Assembly (NCBI GenBank): GCA_028287235.1
Contig: JAQBQB010000009.1
Span: 62,001 to 126,000 of the forward strand
Direction: 5' to 3'
DNA length: 64,000 nt
Source of the DNA: Gemmatimonadota bacterium
GTDB taxonomy: Bacteria; Gemmatimonadota; Gemmatimonadetes; Gemmatimonadales; Gemmatimonadaceae
Position 1 is the stretch's first letter. Every line of letters starts with the position of its first letter. Shown in pieces: positions 50,796-60,128 of the stretch. The notes under the pieces are model-generated. The model did no database searches. It was given only the letters and a program-made list of their open reading frames with translations, and had not been told where the DNA came from. Both the position numbers and the translations under genes were made by a program.

Positions 50796-53423
50796 GTGCA
50801 TTCAGTTTCCCGCTGCATCGCCGCGTCGGTGCTCATCGCCGCTTCCCTGTTGGCCGCGTGCCGCGGTGATTCGACTCCTCCCGAGCTCTCGGCGCCCGCA
50901 AAGCTCACGCTCGTCTCCGGCGACGCCCAGGCGGTGACGAACGCACCCGTTGCCGCGCCCGCGCCGCTGATCGTGAAAGTGACCGACCCCAAGGACCGTC
51001 CGGTGAGCGGGGTCGTGGTCACGTGGACCGCCTCCGACGCGACGGCCGCGCTCAGCGCGGCGTCGAGCACGACCGACGTCCAAGGACAGGCACAGGTGGC
51101 ATGGACGCTCGGCCAATCGAACGGCGTTCAGTCGGTCACCGCGGCCGCGGCCGCGGTTCCGGGTGCGCGCGTCGTGTTTCAAGCGAAGAACGCCGTGACG
51201 TCGATCAGCGGCAGCGTCACCGTCGCGAGCAGCGGACCGCCGCTCGCTTTTTCCGCGAATCGCCGCGCACCGGCGCGCGTGGCAACGATGGTGTACGCGC
51301 AGGCCGCGGTCGCCCACGCGCTCGCCGTCAACCACGCTCCGGTTCGGCGGCTCATCGTCCAGTTCCGGCCATCGCTCATCGGCGCCACGAGCGCCGTCGC
51401 GACGACACCGCGCGACCTGAGCTCGAGCCGCGACGCGATGCAGCGCGTCGTCGCGCGCTTTGCGTCGCGCGGTCTCGTGATGCGACCAGAATGGTCGCCC
51501 GCCATCATGGCCGCGCGCGTCACGGTTCCCGACTCGCTCGACGTACAGTCCGTCGTCGCCAGCCTGTCGAACGACTCGGCCATCGAGTCGGTGCAGCTCG
51601 ACGAGATCGTGCCCATGCTCGGCGACTATTCCGCGGTGGAGGCCACGCCGCTCCGCGCGCCGGCCGACGCGGTGCAAGGCGTGTCGAGCGCCGCGCTGAC
51701 GCTGCCCAACGATCCGCTCCTCCTCAACCAGTACTGGCATTACAATCTCGTCGACGCCTTTCGCGTGTGGCCCACGAACACGGGAAGCAGCAGCGTGCTC
51801 GTGGCGGTGGTCGATCAAGGCGTTCGCTTCGACCATCCGTCCATGGCCGCGAACTTCACGACGGACGGCTACAACTTCGTGACGGCCGGAAATCGCTTGT
51901 TGGCTGCGGCGTCGATCTGCACGAGCTCCGGCGGCGGCACCACGTCGTTGACGGAAGCGGGAGTCGGCCCCGATCCAACGCTGCCCGACGACTTCCTGGG
52001 GATCACCTCGACCGGGTGCTGGGTCCGAAACACCGCCGGCGATCACGGGCTGCACGTATCCGGAACGATCGGCGCGCCCGGCAACGACGGCATCGGCGCC
52101 GCCGGTCTCAATTGGTCGGTGCGCATTCGGCCCGTGCGCGTGCTCGACGTCACCGGCTCCGGCTCCTTCTTCGACATCGCGCAAGGCGTGTTGTACGCGG
52201 CTGGTCTACCCGCCGCCGGTGCGGGTGGAGCAACGGTGAGCACGTCGCCGGGCGCGCGCGTCATCAACATGAGCCTTGGTGGCTCGGGCGACCTTCCCGT
52301 CTTGCGCAACGCCATCGCCGCCGCCGCGGCGGCGGGTAGTCTCGTCGTGGCGTCGGCGGGCAATGGCGCAACGAGCTCGCCGTCGTATCCCGCGGCGTAT
52401 CCCCAGGTGCTCTCCGTTGCGGCGCTCGGTCCCGACTTGCAGCTCTCGTCGTACACCAACGTCGGCTCGAACGTGAGCCTGGCGGCGCCGGGCGGCGATT
52501 TCCGCAACTGCTGCGGCGGCGGTGGCGGCGTGCTGTCGACGACGTGGAACTACATCACCCAAGCGCCGAACTACGCGTTCTATACCGGCACGTCGATGGC
52601 CGCGCCGCACGTGACGGGCGTCGCCGCGCTCGTGCTCGCGGTGAATCCCACCATGACCAGCGCGCAGCTCCGGCAGCGGCTCCAGAGCACCGCCGTCGAC
52701 GTCGGCGCGCCGGGCAGAGACGACCGGTACGGTTATGGTATCGTCAACGCGTACAACGCCGTGAACAACGTGACGTCGGCGCAGCGCGCGACCTTCGTCC
52801 GGATCGTCGACGCCGGAACGGGCGACACCGTCCGCACCGTCGCGGTGGGAACCGACGGGTCATACACGGCGGCGCGTCTGCCCGCCGGCAGCTATTACGT
52901 CGTCGCCGGTGAAGACGACTCGGGCGACAAGAAGATCGGCGTTCCCGGACGTCGCTTCGGCTGGTTCGGCGGCGCCGCGGCCTCGCCCATCGCGCTCACC
53001 GCGGGACAGACCGCCGCCGCGGCCGTCGTCGTCGGCACACCGACCGCCGCGAAACCGAACGGCACCTTCAGCGCGGCGACACGACTGTTCGTCAACGGCT
53101 ACCTCATCGACCAGGTCACGGCCACCGATCCATTCGCGTTCTACGTCGTGCAGATCCCCAAAGCCGGGAGCTACGTGCTCGAGACGACCGGCGTGCTCGG
53201 AACGTGCGGCATTGGAATGGAGCTCGACACCGTGCTGGAGTTGTACGATTCCACGCAGGCGCTCAAGGCGCGGAACGACAACACGACCTTCGCGGGCAGC
53301 GTGTTCTGCTCGCAGCTCTCGACCTCGCTCACCGCGGGAACGTACTACCTGCGCGTGCTCCAGTCGGCGGCGTCCGGAACGAGTGGGGGCCAGTTCAGAA
53401 TCGCGGTGCGCGATACGCCGTGA
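50796..53423 (+). CDS. S8 family peptidase (subtilase) with N-terminal Ig-like and C-terminal PPC-like domains
   Basis: LAACRGD lipobox; VAVVDQGVRFDHP (D), GDHGLHVSGTIG (H), GTSMAAPHVTGVAAL (S). Confidence 0.96.
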   Translation: MHSVSRCIAASVLIAASLLAACRGDSTPPELSAPAKLTLVSGDAQAVTNAPVAAPAPLIVKVTDPKDRPVSGVVVTWTASDATAALSAASSTTDVQGQAQVAWTLGQSNGVQSVTAAAAAVPGARVVFQAKNAVTSISGSVTVASSGPPLAFSANRRAPARVATMVYAQAAVAHALAVNHAPVRRLIVQFRPSLIGATSAVATTPRDLSSSRDAMQRVVARFASRGLVMRPEWSPAIMAARVTVPDSLDVQSVVASLSNDSAIESVQLDEIVPMLGDYSAVEATPLRAPADAVQGVSSAALTLPNDPLLLNQYWHYNLVDAFRVWPTNTGSSSVLVAVVDQGVRFDHPSMAANFTTDGYNFVTAGNRLLAAASICTSSGGGTTSLTEAGVGPDPTLPDDFLGITSTGCWVRNTAGDHGLHVSGTIGAPGNDGIGAAGLNWSVRIRPVRVLDVTGSGSFFDIAQGVLYAAGLPAAGAGGATVSTSPGARVINMSLGGSGDLPVLRNAIAAAAAAGSLVVASAGNGATSSPSYPAAYPQVLSVAALGPDLQLSSYTNVGSNVSLAAPGGDFRNCCGGGGGVLSTTWNYITQAPNYAFYTGTSMAAPHVTGVAALVLAVNPTMTSAQLRQRLQSTAVDVGAPGRDDRYGYGIVNAYNAVNNVTSAQRATFVRIVDAGTGDTVRTVAVGTDGSYTAARLPAGSYYVVAGEDDSGDKKIGVPGRRFGWFGGAAASPIALTAGQTAAAAVVVGTPTAAKPNGTFSAATRLFVNGYLIDQVTATDPFAFYVVQIPKAGSYVLETTGVLGTCGIGMELDTVLELYDSTQALKARNDNTTFAGSVFCSQLSTSLTAGTYYLRVLQSAASGTSGGQFRIAVRDTP

Positions 53424-53449
53424 TCGCCGCGACGTAGCGTTGTGGCGCG

Positions 53450-54031
53450 TCAGACGCCAGGATCTGACGCGCTCGCGCGCCGCTTCAACCACCGCCAGTG
53501 AAACACGAACAACCCGAGGGCGATGAGCAGCGACACGATCCGCGAGATCATCGACTGCCGCGCCTCGACCCGGATCGCGGCAAGGCGATCGGCGCGATAC
53601 GCGGTGAACCGGCGCTGCAGCTCCGCCTCCGGCAGCGTGTCCAACTTCGCCGTGCCCGGCTCGCCGGCGCCGAACCGTCGCGCGCGGTCGTACGTGAGAC
53701 GGAAATTCTCGAACGACGTGATCGACGGCTGCATGCCGTAGTCGTTGCCCTGATGATATTCCGGCGCCGACAGCGTCAGCATGTTTTCGACGATGCCGCT
53801 CACGCTGGCCAGCGCCCACATCAGCGCGATGAGACACACGGTATAGCCATACAGCTGAGGGACCCGCTCGGGACGCTCCACGACTCCTCCTTGCACGAAC
53901 CGGCTGCTGGCGAGAATGACCCACGCGCCGATGAGCGCGATCGCGGCGACGGCGGCGACGGCGGCGACGAAGAAGTCGACGGACGCCAAGCCGCCCGAAG
54001 AGCTCAATCCCACGACTGACTCCCATTGCAT
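53450..54031 (-). CDS. Hypothetical membrane protein
   Basis: Three predicted TM segments (VDFFVAAVAAVAAIALIGAWVILAS; LYGYTVCLIALMWALASVSGIV; MISRIVSLLIALGLFVFHWRWL). Confidence 0.65.
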   Translation of the reverse strand: MQWESVVGLSSSGGLASVDFFVAAVAAVAAIALIGAWVILASSRFVQGGVVERPERVPQLYGYTVCLIALMWALASVSGIVENMLTLSAPEYHQGNDYGMQPSITSFENFRLTYDRARRFGAGEPGTAKLDTLPEAELQRRFTAYRADRLAAIRVEARQSMISRIVSLLIALGLFVFHWRWLKRRASASDPGV

Positions 54032-54105
54032 ACGGACTCTAATGAACGCCGGCGAGCCCAGTTGTCCAGGGTGACGCCGAGCGCCGCCCGCTCTAGCTTT
54101 GACGC

Positions 54106-54489
54106 ATGCCCGATCCAACGACAACCGGCAAGCTCGCCTACATCGAGATTCCCGCGCTGGACGTCCAGCGCTCGTCGCGCTTCTACTCCAACGTCTTCGG
54201 CTGGCGCATCCGCACGCGCACCGACGGTCTGACGGCGTTCGACGACACCACCGGCGAGATCAGCGGCACGTGGGTGACGGGCCGGCCGCCGTCGGGCGAA
54301 CCCGGTGTGCTCATCTACATCATGGTCGCGGCGGTGGCCGACGCCGCGCAGACGATCGTGGAGCACGGCGGCTCGATCGTGACGGCGGTCGACGAGAATG
54401 CCGCGCAGGTGACGGCGACGTTTCGTGATCCGGCGGGGAATGTGTTCGGGCTGCGGCAGGAACGGAGGAGCACGGCGCGGCGGGGGTAG
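54106..54489 (+). CDS. VOC family protein (glyoxalase-like)
   Basis: KLAYIEIPALDVQRSSRFYSNVFGWRIRTR...TATFRDPAGNVFGLRQE. Confidence 0.93.
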   Translation: MPDPTTTGKLAYIEIPALDVQRSSRFYSNVFGWRIRTRTDGLTAFDDTTGEISGTWVTGRPPSGEPGVLIYIMVAAVADAAQTIVEHGGSIVTAVDENAAQVTATFRDPAGNVFGLRQERRSTARRG

Positions 54490-54580
54490 TCGCGCGAGGG
54501 TGTGTCACACGGAACGCTTGCGGTGTATGCAAGCGCTATCAGAACCGCGCGGATGTGTCGCGTAAGGAAAGGAAGGGAGC

Positions 54581-55144
54581 ATGGCGAAGCTCGTGTTCGG
54601 AATGAACCAGTCCCTGGACGGCTACGTCGACCATCTGGCGTTTGCGCCAAGCCCCACGGTCTTCCGCCACTTCGTCGAGGAGGCTCAGGGGCAAGCGGGC
54701 AGTGTGTACGGTCGCAAAATGTATGAGATCATGCGTTACTGGGACGACGATCATCCTGAATGGAATGCGGACGAACACGCCTTCGCGGCGGCGTGGCGGA
54801 GCCAGCCGAAGTGGGTCGTCTCGCGCACGTTGAAGTCGGTCGGCCCCAACGCCACACTTGTTGGGGATGATCTCGAGGGCGCGATCCGCGAGCTGAAGGC
54901 CGAACGCGACGGGGAGATCGAAGTTGCTGGCCCGGAGTTGGCGCAAAGCCTCACCGACCTTGGCCTGATCGATGAGTATCGAATCTACCTGCACCCCGTC
55001 GTGCTTGGTCACGGCAAGCCATTTTTCGCCGGACCCCGGCCGCCGCTCCGCCTTATGGCGAATGATCGGATTGGCGAGGACGTCATCAGGTTGACCTACG
55101 TTCCTGCTGAATCTCGCGACTCGCCGGATGGAAATCGCCGCTGA
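54581..55144 (+). CDS. Dihydrofolate reductase (RibD C-terminal) family protein
   Basis: MNQSLDGYVDH; VYGRKMYEIMRYWDDDHP; GLIDEYRIYLHPVVLGHGKPFF. Confidence 0.93.
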   Translation: MAKLVFGMNQSLDGYVDHLAFAPSPTVFRHFVEEAQGQAGSVYGRKMYEIMRYWDDDHPEWNADEHAFAAAWRSQPKWVVSRTLKSVGPNATLVGDDLEGAIRELKAERDGEIEVAGPELAQSLTDLGLIDEYRIYLHPVVLGHGKPFFAGPRPPLRLMANDRIGEDVIRLTYVPAESRDSPDGNRR

Positions 55145-55190
55145 AGTCTGGGTTCTGGGTTGGGCCCAAAGCGATGCCGCTCCCGTCTGA

Positions 55191-56070
55191 CTATGCGCGT
55201 TGCGAGATCGACAGCTCGCGCCGCTTCCGCGGCTCGCTCGTCACTGCCAGCAAGTCAGCGTCGTCCGGTTGGTCGTAGCACTTGAGCATGGTGTCCAGGT
55301 CGGTCCGCCCACCGGCCACCGTCACGGCCTTGAGCGCGTGGTGCGACCGCTCCGAGCGCCACTTCCGGCGGTACGGGTGACACGTCCCACCGAGGACTTC
55401 GGCAGCCCTGCCGCCTCCTCCGCCTGCCGAATGCGCTGCGACAGCAACTCACTCGGCGCTGGCAGCTCGGCATCATCGCCGCGCGCGAACACCAACCCGC
55501 CGACCGCTCCGAGCCGCCGCTGAAATTCGCGGACGATGTTGAAGAACTCGTCGGAGTAGCTCACGAGCCATGAGCGCTTCTTCTTGTCGTGCTCCGCGCG
55601 CCAGGCGACGCGACGGTGCTCAAAGTCGAAGTCGGACCAGCGAAAGCCCATCGGCGGCGTCCTGTGGCTTCCAACAGCACGAGGCCGAACTCCGCCCGCA
55701 CCCAGGAGAGATATCGATTCCTGGCCCGCGAGCGAGCGGCGGCGCTCTCGGAAGTCCGCACCTCTTCGGCGTACCGAGCCTGAAAATCGAGCATGGCCCG
55801 GCGCGTCGCCTCGAAGCGATCGAGGCTGGCGACCGGACGCTGAACGTCGGCTTCGCCCTTCACCCGCACATATGCGAGCGGATTCCGGTCGAGCCAGGGG
55901 CTCCCGCCGGGCATGGGCCGAGTGCAGGCCCAGCAGAGCATCTGCTTGAGCAGCTTGACGTCCGCCTGGACGCTCCGCTGTCGGACTGCGGGCGTGACCA
56001 GCTGCTTGGGTCCGAACCGGATGCCGCCAGCGCGGCGACGTGCCTCGTACTGCCGCCTGCTCTTCCCTAT
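55191..56070 (-). pseudogene. Tyrosine-type site-specific recombinase (integrase) remnant, at least two frameshifts
   Basis: Three frames joined: KLLKQMLCWACTRPMPGGSPWLDRNPL.../MGFRWSDFDFEHRRVAWRAEHDKKKRSWLVSYSDE.../HPYRRKWRSERSHHALKAVTVAGGRTDLDTMLKCYDQPDDADLLAVTSEPRKRRE*. Confidence 0.85.
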
Positions 56071-56083
56071 AAGCGGACGAATT

Positions 56084-56198
56084 ATAGAATATAGTCTATA
56101 TTTATATGCAGTTAGTATAGACTATAATCTATTGGCACCAGAGATTCCAATAGACTAAACTCTATACGACTGGCCCACGGCAATAGATTATAGTCTAT
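56084..56198. promoter_or_regulatory. Four 16-bp operator-like dyads ATAGA-N6-TCTAT at exact 33-bp spacing
   Basis: 56084-56099, 56117-56132, 56150-56165, 56183-56198; AT-rich intergenic region between the integrase remnant and the HTH gene; TATAAT -10-like hexamer at 56123-56128. Confidence 0.85.
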
Positions 56199-56210
56199 AG
56201 CGAGGATGAC

Positions 56211-56672
56211 ATGACCGCATCCCTTCAGCGACTGCGAGCGCGTCAACTAGATGAATTACTTGGCGAGCTGAAGCCCTTAATTACACTGCGGCCCCCTCGC
56301 CAAGGCTGGATTCAGGCAATCCGCACCGCGCTGGGAATGACAACGTCCCAACTGGCTAAACGCATGGACATCACTCAGCCCAGTGTCTCCGCGATGGAGA
56401 AGAATGAAGCCCGAGGCGCAATTAGTCTCAGCAAGCTTCAGAAGGCAGCCGAGGCGATCAACTGCGACCTCGTGTATGCACTGGTACCACGCGAGTCCCT
56501 CCAAGTGAGTCTTGAGCGCCAGGTGCGACAGGTAGTGTGGCAGCGCATCAAGCGCACGGCACACACGATGGCATTAGAAGAACAAGCCGTGCCTGACTCG
56601 CATCTTCGAGCACAAGTGGAAGAAATGGTGCAGCAGGCGATGAGCAAGCTTCCACCGAACCTATGGGACTAG
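56211..56672 (+). CDS. Mobile mystery protein A (Xre-family HTH)
   Basis: QGWIQAIRTALGMTTSQLAKRMDITQPSVSAMEKNEARGAISLSKLQKAAEAINCDLVYALVP. Confidence 0.9.
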   Translation: MTASLQRLRARQLDELLGELKPLITLRPPRQGWIQAIRTALGMTTSQLAKRMDITQPSVSAMEKNEARGAISLSKLQKAAEAINCDLVYALVPRESLQVSLERQVRQVVWQRIKRTAHTMALEEQAVPDSHLRAQVEEMVQQAMSKLPPNLWD

Positions 56673-57259
56673 GCAGTATCGGATTTCCAACTCCTGAAGG
56701 CGCCACGCCACTCGATGAGGACGAGGCGCAGGATCTGATACCCACGCACATCGCCACCGTCTCACAACTCAACGAGTGGGAACAGGCGAACATCCTTCAA
56801 GCGGAGGAGTGGCTGTTTGCGCGCCGGAGACCGCAGATGCTAACGGAGCCTTTTGTGCGAGGCCTTCACCGTAGGATGTTCAACAAGACCTGGAAATGGG
56901 CCGGCAAATACAGACAGACAGAAAAGAGCATCGGAGTTACACCCAGCCAGATACCGAGCAAAGTCAGAGACACCTGTGACGACGTCGAATATTGGCTCGA
57001 GAAACGCGTATTCCCGTTGGACGAAGCCGCGATTCGTCTGCATCACCGGCTCGTCTCCGTCCACCCGTTCCCAAATGGGAACGGCAGGCAGACACGACTG
57101 ATGGCAGATGCACTTCTCCACTACAACGGGTTGGCCCGGTTCACATGGGGAAGTGAGAATCTTCAGACCACCGGTAATGCGCGATCGCGATACCTTCGCG
57201 CGCTCCGACAGGCCGATGAAGGCGACTACTCGCCCCTTCTCGCGTTTGCAAAAAGCTGA
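56663..57259 (+). CDS. Mobile mystery protein B (Fic/DOC family)
   Basis: Fic motif VHPFPNGNGRQTRLMADALL; LHRRMFNKTWKWAGKYRQTEKSIGV; overlaps the upstream gene by 10 bp. Confidence 0.93.
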   Translation: MGLGSIGFPTPEGATPLDEDEAQDLIPTHIATVSQLNEWEQANILQAEEWLFARRRPQMLTEPFVRGLHRRMFNKTWKWAGKYRQTEKSIGVTPSQIPSKVRDTCDDVEYWLEKRVFPLDEAAIRLHHRLVSVHPFPNGNGRQTRLMADALLHYNGLARFTWGSENLQTTGNARSRYLRALRQADEGDYSPLLAFAKS

Positions 57260-57331
57260 CGGCTCACTTTCGCAGCGAAACTGAGTGCGGACAGCCTGGC
57301 GAAGTTGCCCCTGTCGGAAGATTCGCCCTGC

Positions 57332-57991
57332 TCATCGACGAATGGCGGGAATGGGCGCGTCGTGCCAGAAGATCGGATCCGCCGCGACCCACTCAGGCGC
57401 CGGCATACTCCAGTTCGGCCGCACGGTGAAGACGCGCGCATCATGACGCTGCGTCAATGCCTCCGCCTCGCGAAGAGTTCGAACGGCCCGGAGGATGTAC
57501 AGCGTGGAATCCGGCGTTGCCCATACCGATCCGTCGGTCGGCCTGTGATCACGCGTGACGGTGACAACGATGAAGCGCGCCCCTGCGACCGACCACGCTG
57601 GGCCGCGACTGAGGTCGCTACGATAGACAGCCATTCCCTGTATCGGCCTACCGATCAACGCGGCCTTTCGCTGCGCGATGACACCGAGCGGTTCGGAGAG
57701 CGTGCGGTTCGTGGCGTATACGTTGGCGACCCGCGCCGTATCTGCCTCCGACGCGAACATGTTGAGCCACCACACTTCGTGGGGACCGCGCCGCGCCTCG
57801 ATGGCAAGGTACGGATTGGGGCACCGAAGATCGGCGCAGATCCGGGCTCCGTCGTCTTCGATGACGCGGTAAGCGGAATCGACGCCACGCTTGAGCGAGT
57901 CTCGGTAGATATAGATGAAGCGTGGTGCGGGCGCCTGTGCAAGCATTGCCGCCGGGAGGAGCGCGAGCAACCCAATGATTGTGCGCATCAT
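57332..57991 (-). CDS. Secreted hypothetical protein
   Basis: Signal peptide LLALLPAAMLAQAPAPRFIYIYRDSLKRGVDSAYRVIEDDGARICADLRCPNPYLAIE. Confidence 0.65.
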   Translation of the reverse strand: MMRTIIGLLALLPAAMLAQAPAPRFIYIYRDSLKRGVDSAYRVIEDDGARICADLRCPNPYLAIEARRGPHEVWWLNMFASEADTARVANVYATNRTLSEPLGVIAQRKAALIGRPIQGMAVYRSDLSRGPAWSVAGARFIVVTVTRDHRPTDGSVWATPDSTLYILRAVRTLREAEALTQRHDARVFTVRPNWSMPAPEWVAADPIFWHDAPIPAIRR

Positions 57992-58018
57992 GGTGTTGTG
58001 AGAGAGTCGTTCGCTGCA

Positions 58019-59221
58019 TCAATAGTATCGCCGGGTCGAACTGCCCTCGAGCGCCTCACGTACGCGCGACTCCGCCATCCACTCCGGATACGGAATGATG
58101 GGCTTCGGTGCATCGACGTATAGGCTCGGGACCCGCACCTCGAGCGCGATATCGGCGATCAGATAGCCATGGTTTTCCAGAATTCGCGCTTCACCGTCGG
58201 AGAAGGCGTCGAGGTCGGTGCGGATGTGCGAAATCAGCGACGCGATCTCCTTCGAGTACCCTAGCGAGTCGCCGTTCGCGTAACGCGCCCGATATAGCCC
58301 CGTGTCCCAATACGTTCCCGTCAGCCCAGGTGCGGACCCGGGTCCCCCTGCCTTTTCGAAGCTCGCGATCAGCCATCGCTTTCTCAGCGCGAGCGCCTGG
58401 TTGCCCATGATGTCCGGATAGCGCTTGATGTCGGCAATCGTCCCTCGGTCCCTGCTGAGCTCGAACGGGCCACCGGCATCCGAAACGAGCAACGTTTCGG
58501 CGTTCTTCCAGACAGGCTCGAGGCCCATGTTGTCGTAGACACCACCGTCGGACAGGCGGATACGATCTCGGCATTGGTCGGCCTCGGGGCCCCGTGCCGC
58601 CCCGCCGATCAATTCGCTGCCTTTGACGAGCGGGTCGAGTGGCGCGAACACGGGCGGGAAGCACGCAGAGGCTGCGGCGGCGTGCGCAATCGTGATGGAG
58701 TCGAGCCCTGCTCTCTTGTATCCGGCCTGATAGTCCCCAACCATGTCCTTCGAGTAGATCCAGTCGACCCCGAAGACCATGTCGGTCGCCGTGAACAGGA
58801 ACCGGGGTCTGTCCGGAAGGGCGGTCAGCGGCAACGACGTTACACGCTGCTCGAGCTCCTGGGCTACGAGGTCGGCAAGGGAGCGCTTCCAGTGCCACGG
58901 CTCCGCCTTCTTCAACAGAATGGTTCGGCGGAGGTTGTAGGACGTGAGCGCGTGCACCTTCGCGACGAGTGCGTCGAAGTTGACGAGCGGCTTACCGGGG
59001 CCGGGCGGAGACGCAATCATGGCGTCCGCAAGGCATGCCGCCATGATGCTACCGCCCGATACGGAGGAGATGGCAGCCGCGGTTGCAATCAGGCCCAGCT
59101 CGTTCAACCGCCGCAGGGAGCCGAGATGAAATAGCGTGGCGCGAAATCCCCCACCGGAGAGCGCCAGGCATAGGCCGCCCGTTCGTCTTGCCGTCGGGAT
59201 TACAGAATCCGTTGTAGGCAT
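58019..59221 (-). CDS. Patatin-like phospholipase family protein
   Basis: LCLALSGGGFRATLFHLG, ISSVSGGSIMA (GxSxG-type), RLSDGGVYDNMG (D-G-A/G dyad). Confidence 0.93.
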   Translation of the reverse strand: MPTTDSVIPTARRTGGLCLALSGGGFRATLFHLGSLRRLNELGLIATAAAISSVSGGSIMAACLADAMIASPPGPGKPLVNFDALVAKVHALTSYNLRRTILLKKAEPWHWKRSLADLVAQELEQRVTSLPLTALPDRPRFLFTATDMVFGVDWIYSKDMVGDYQAGYKRAGLDSITIAHAAAASACFPPVFAPLDPLVKGSELIGGAARGPEADQCRDRIRLSDGGVYDNMGLEPVWKNAETLLVSDAGGPFELSRDRGTIADIKRYPDIMGNQALALRKRWLIASFEKAGGPGSAPGLTGTYWDTGLYRARYANGDSLGYSKEIASLISHIRTDLDAFSDGEARILENHGYLIADIALEVRVPSLYVDAPKPIIPYPEWMAESRVREALEGSSTRRYY

Positions 59222-59410
59222 TTCACCTCTGGCCAGTGTGGACTGAGCCCTTCGATCACCACTGCCTTACGCAACGGACCTCGCACGCCAGAATGCTACG
59301 TCCCTGTGATCGCCTTGATGACGGCAGCGGCTGGCCCGCCTCGATGCGAGCAGCGTAGACCAGACATGCCGCGGCCATTTTGCACTTCGGCGAGCGTCGG
59401 CGCGAATTCA

Positions 59411-59430
59411 ATCTGAGAATTTTCTCAGAT
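59411..59430. promoter_or_regulatory. 20-bp palindrome ATCTGAGAATTTTCTCAGAT, copy 1
   Basis: 9-bp arms ATCTGAGAA/TTCTCAGAT around TT; identical to copy 2. Confidence 0.7.
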
Positions 59431-59703
59431 TGGCCCACCTGTCGGCGTGAGCCAGACCGGCTGCCGCCCCGCGTAGCGCAGGCAGAAGCGATACCCGTAT
59501 GCCCTCGCGCAGCCACATCGGAAGACGTTTCTCATATGAGAGCGCTCTAATCGTTGCGCTCCTGCCACTGAAGTGTAAGATCGTCGGCATCGTCGCATTT
59601 GCCGCCGTCGTGATGTACTCGCACCGAGGATTGCACACCACTCCGACATCACACTATCGAGCTGACGTCCCGCTCGATTCGATCGCTGGCCCGGCGCACT
59701 ACG

Positions 59704-60051
59704 ATGCTTCCAACTCCGTCACTCGAAGTCGCGACTCGCTGGACGGTCCTGCTCGGCCTCGAGGCGATCGCCGGCGTCATCTTCGTCGAGATGCTCGTTG
59801 GTGGTATCAACATGTGGCATCTGCTGCATGGGCTGCGTAAGGACGGCACGTACTACGTCAGCCCCGAGCGCGTGCAGCTCCTCATCGCGACACTCGCCGT
59901 GGGCATGACGTACCTCGCGCACGCAGTGGCCACGGCTGACAGTGGCAGACTTCCCGACGTTCCGACATGGTGGCTCGCGGGCCTCGGTAGCAGCCAGTCC
60001 ATCTATCTCGGTGGGAAGGCTTGGCGCCTGCTCCGCTCGCGGCGCGCGTAG
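59704..60051 (+). CDS. Hypothetical membrane protein (115 aa)
   Basis: About two to three TM segments: WTVLLGLEAIAGVIFVEMLVGGINMW...LLIATLAVGMTYLAHAVATA. Confidence 0.55.
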   Translation: MLPTPSLEVATRWTVLLGLEAIAGVIFVEMLVGGINMWHLLHGLRKDGTYYVSPERVQLLIATLAVGMTYLAHAVATADSGRLPDVPTWWLAGLGSSQSIYLGGKAWRLLRSRRA

Positions 60052-60128
60052 CCTGCCACTTCGCGGTGCCGACCGCTTCACGACGCCGGCACTTCATCGT
60101 AGTTCCACCGCTCGACCGGCAGGGGTCC

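Noticed and set aside
56084-56198. Phased repeats as a mini CRISPR array
   Set aside because: Repeats are 16-bp dyads with variable centres and 17-bp gaps sitting in a promoter region; no cas genes. Operator interpretation fits better.
58019-59221. Patatin as a CBASS CapV effector
   Set aside because: No CD-NTase cyclase or ancillary CBASS gene adjacent; the neighbours are unrelated hypotheticals.
59499-59840. 113-aa + strand ORF upstream of the 59704 gene
   Set aside because: Overlaps the better TM-protein ORF in another frame and shows no recognisable features.
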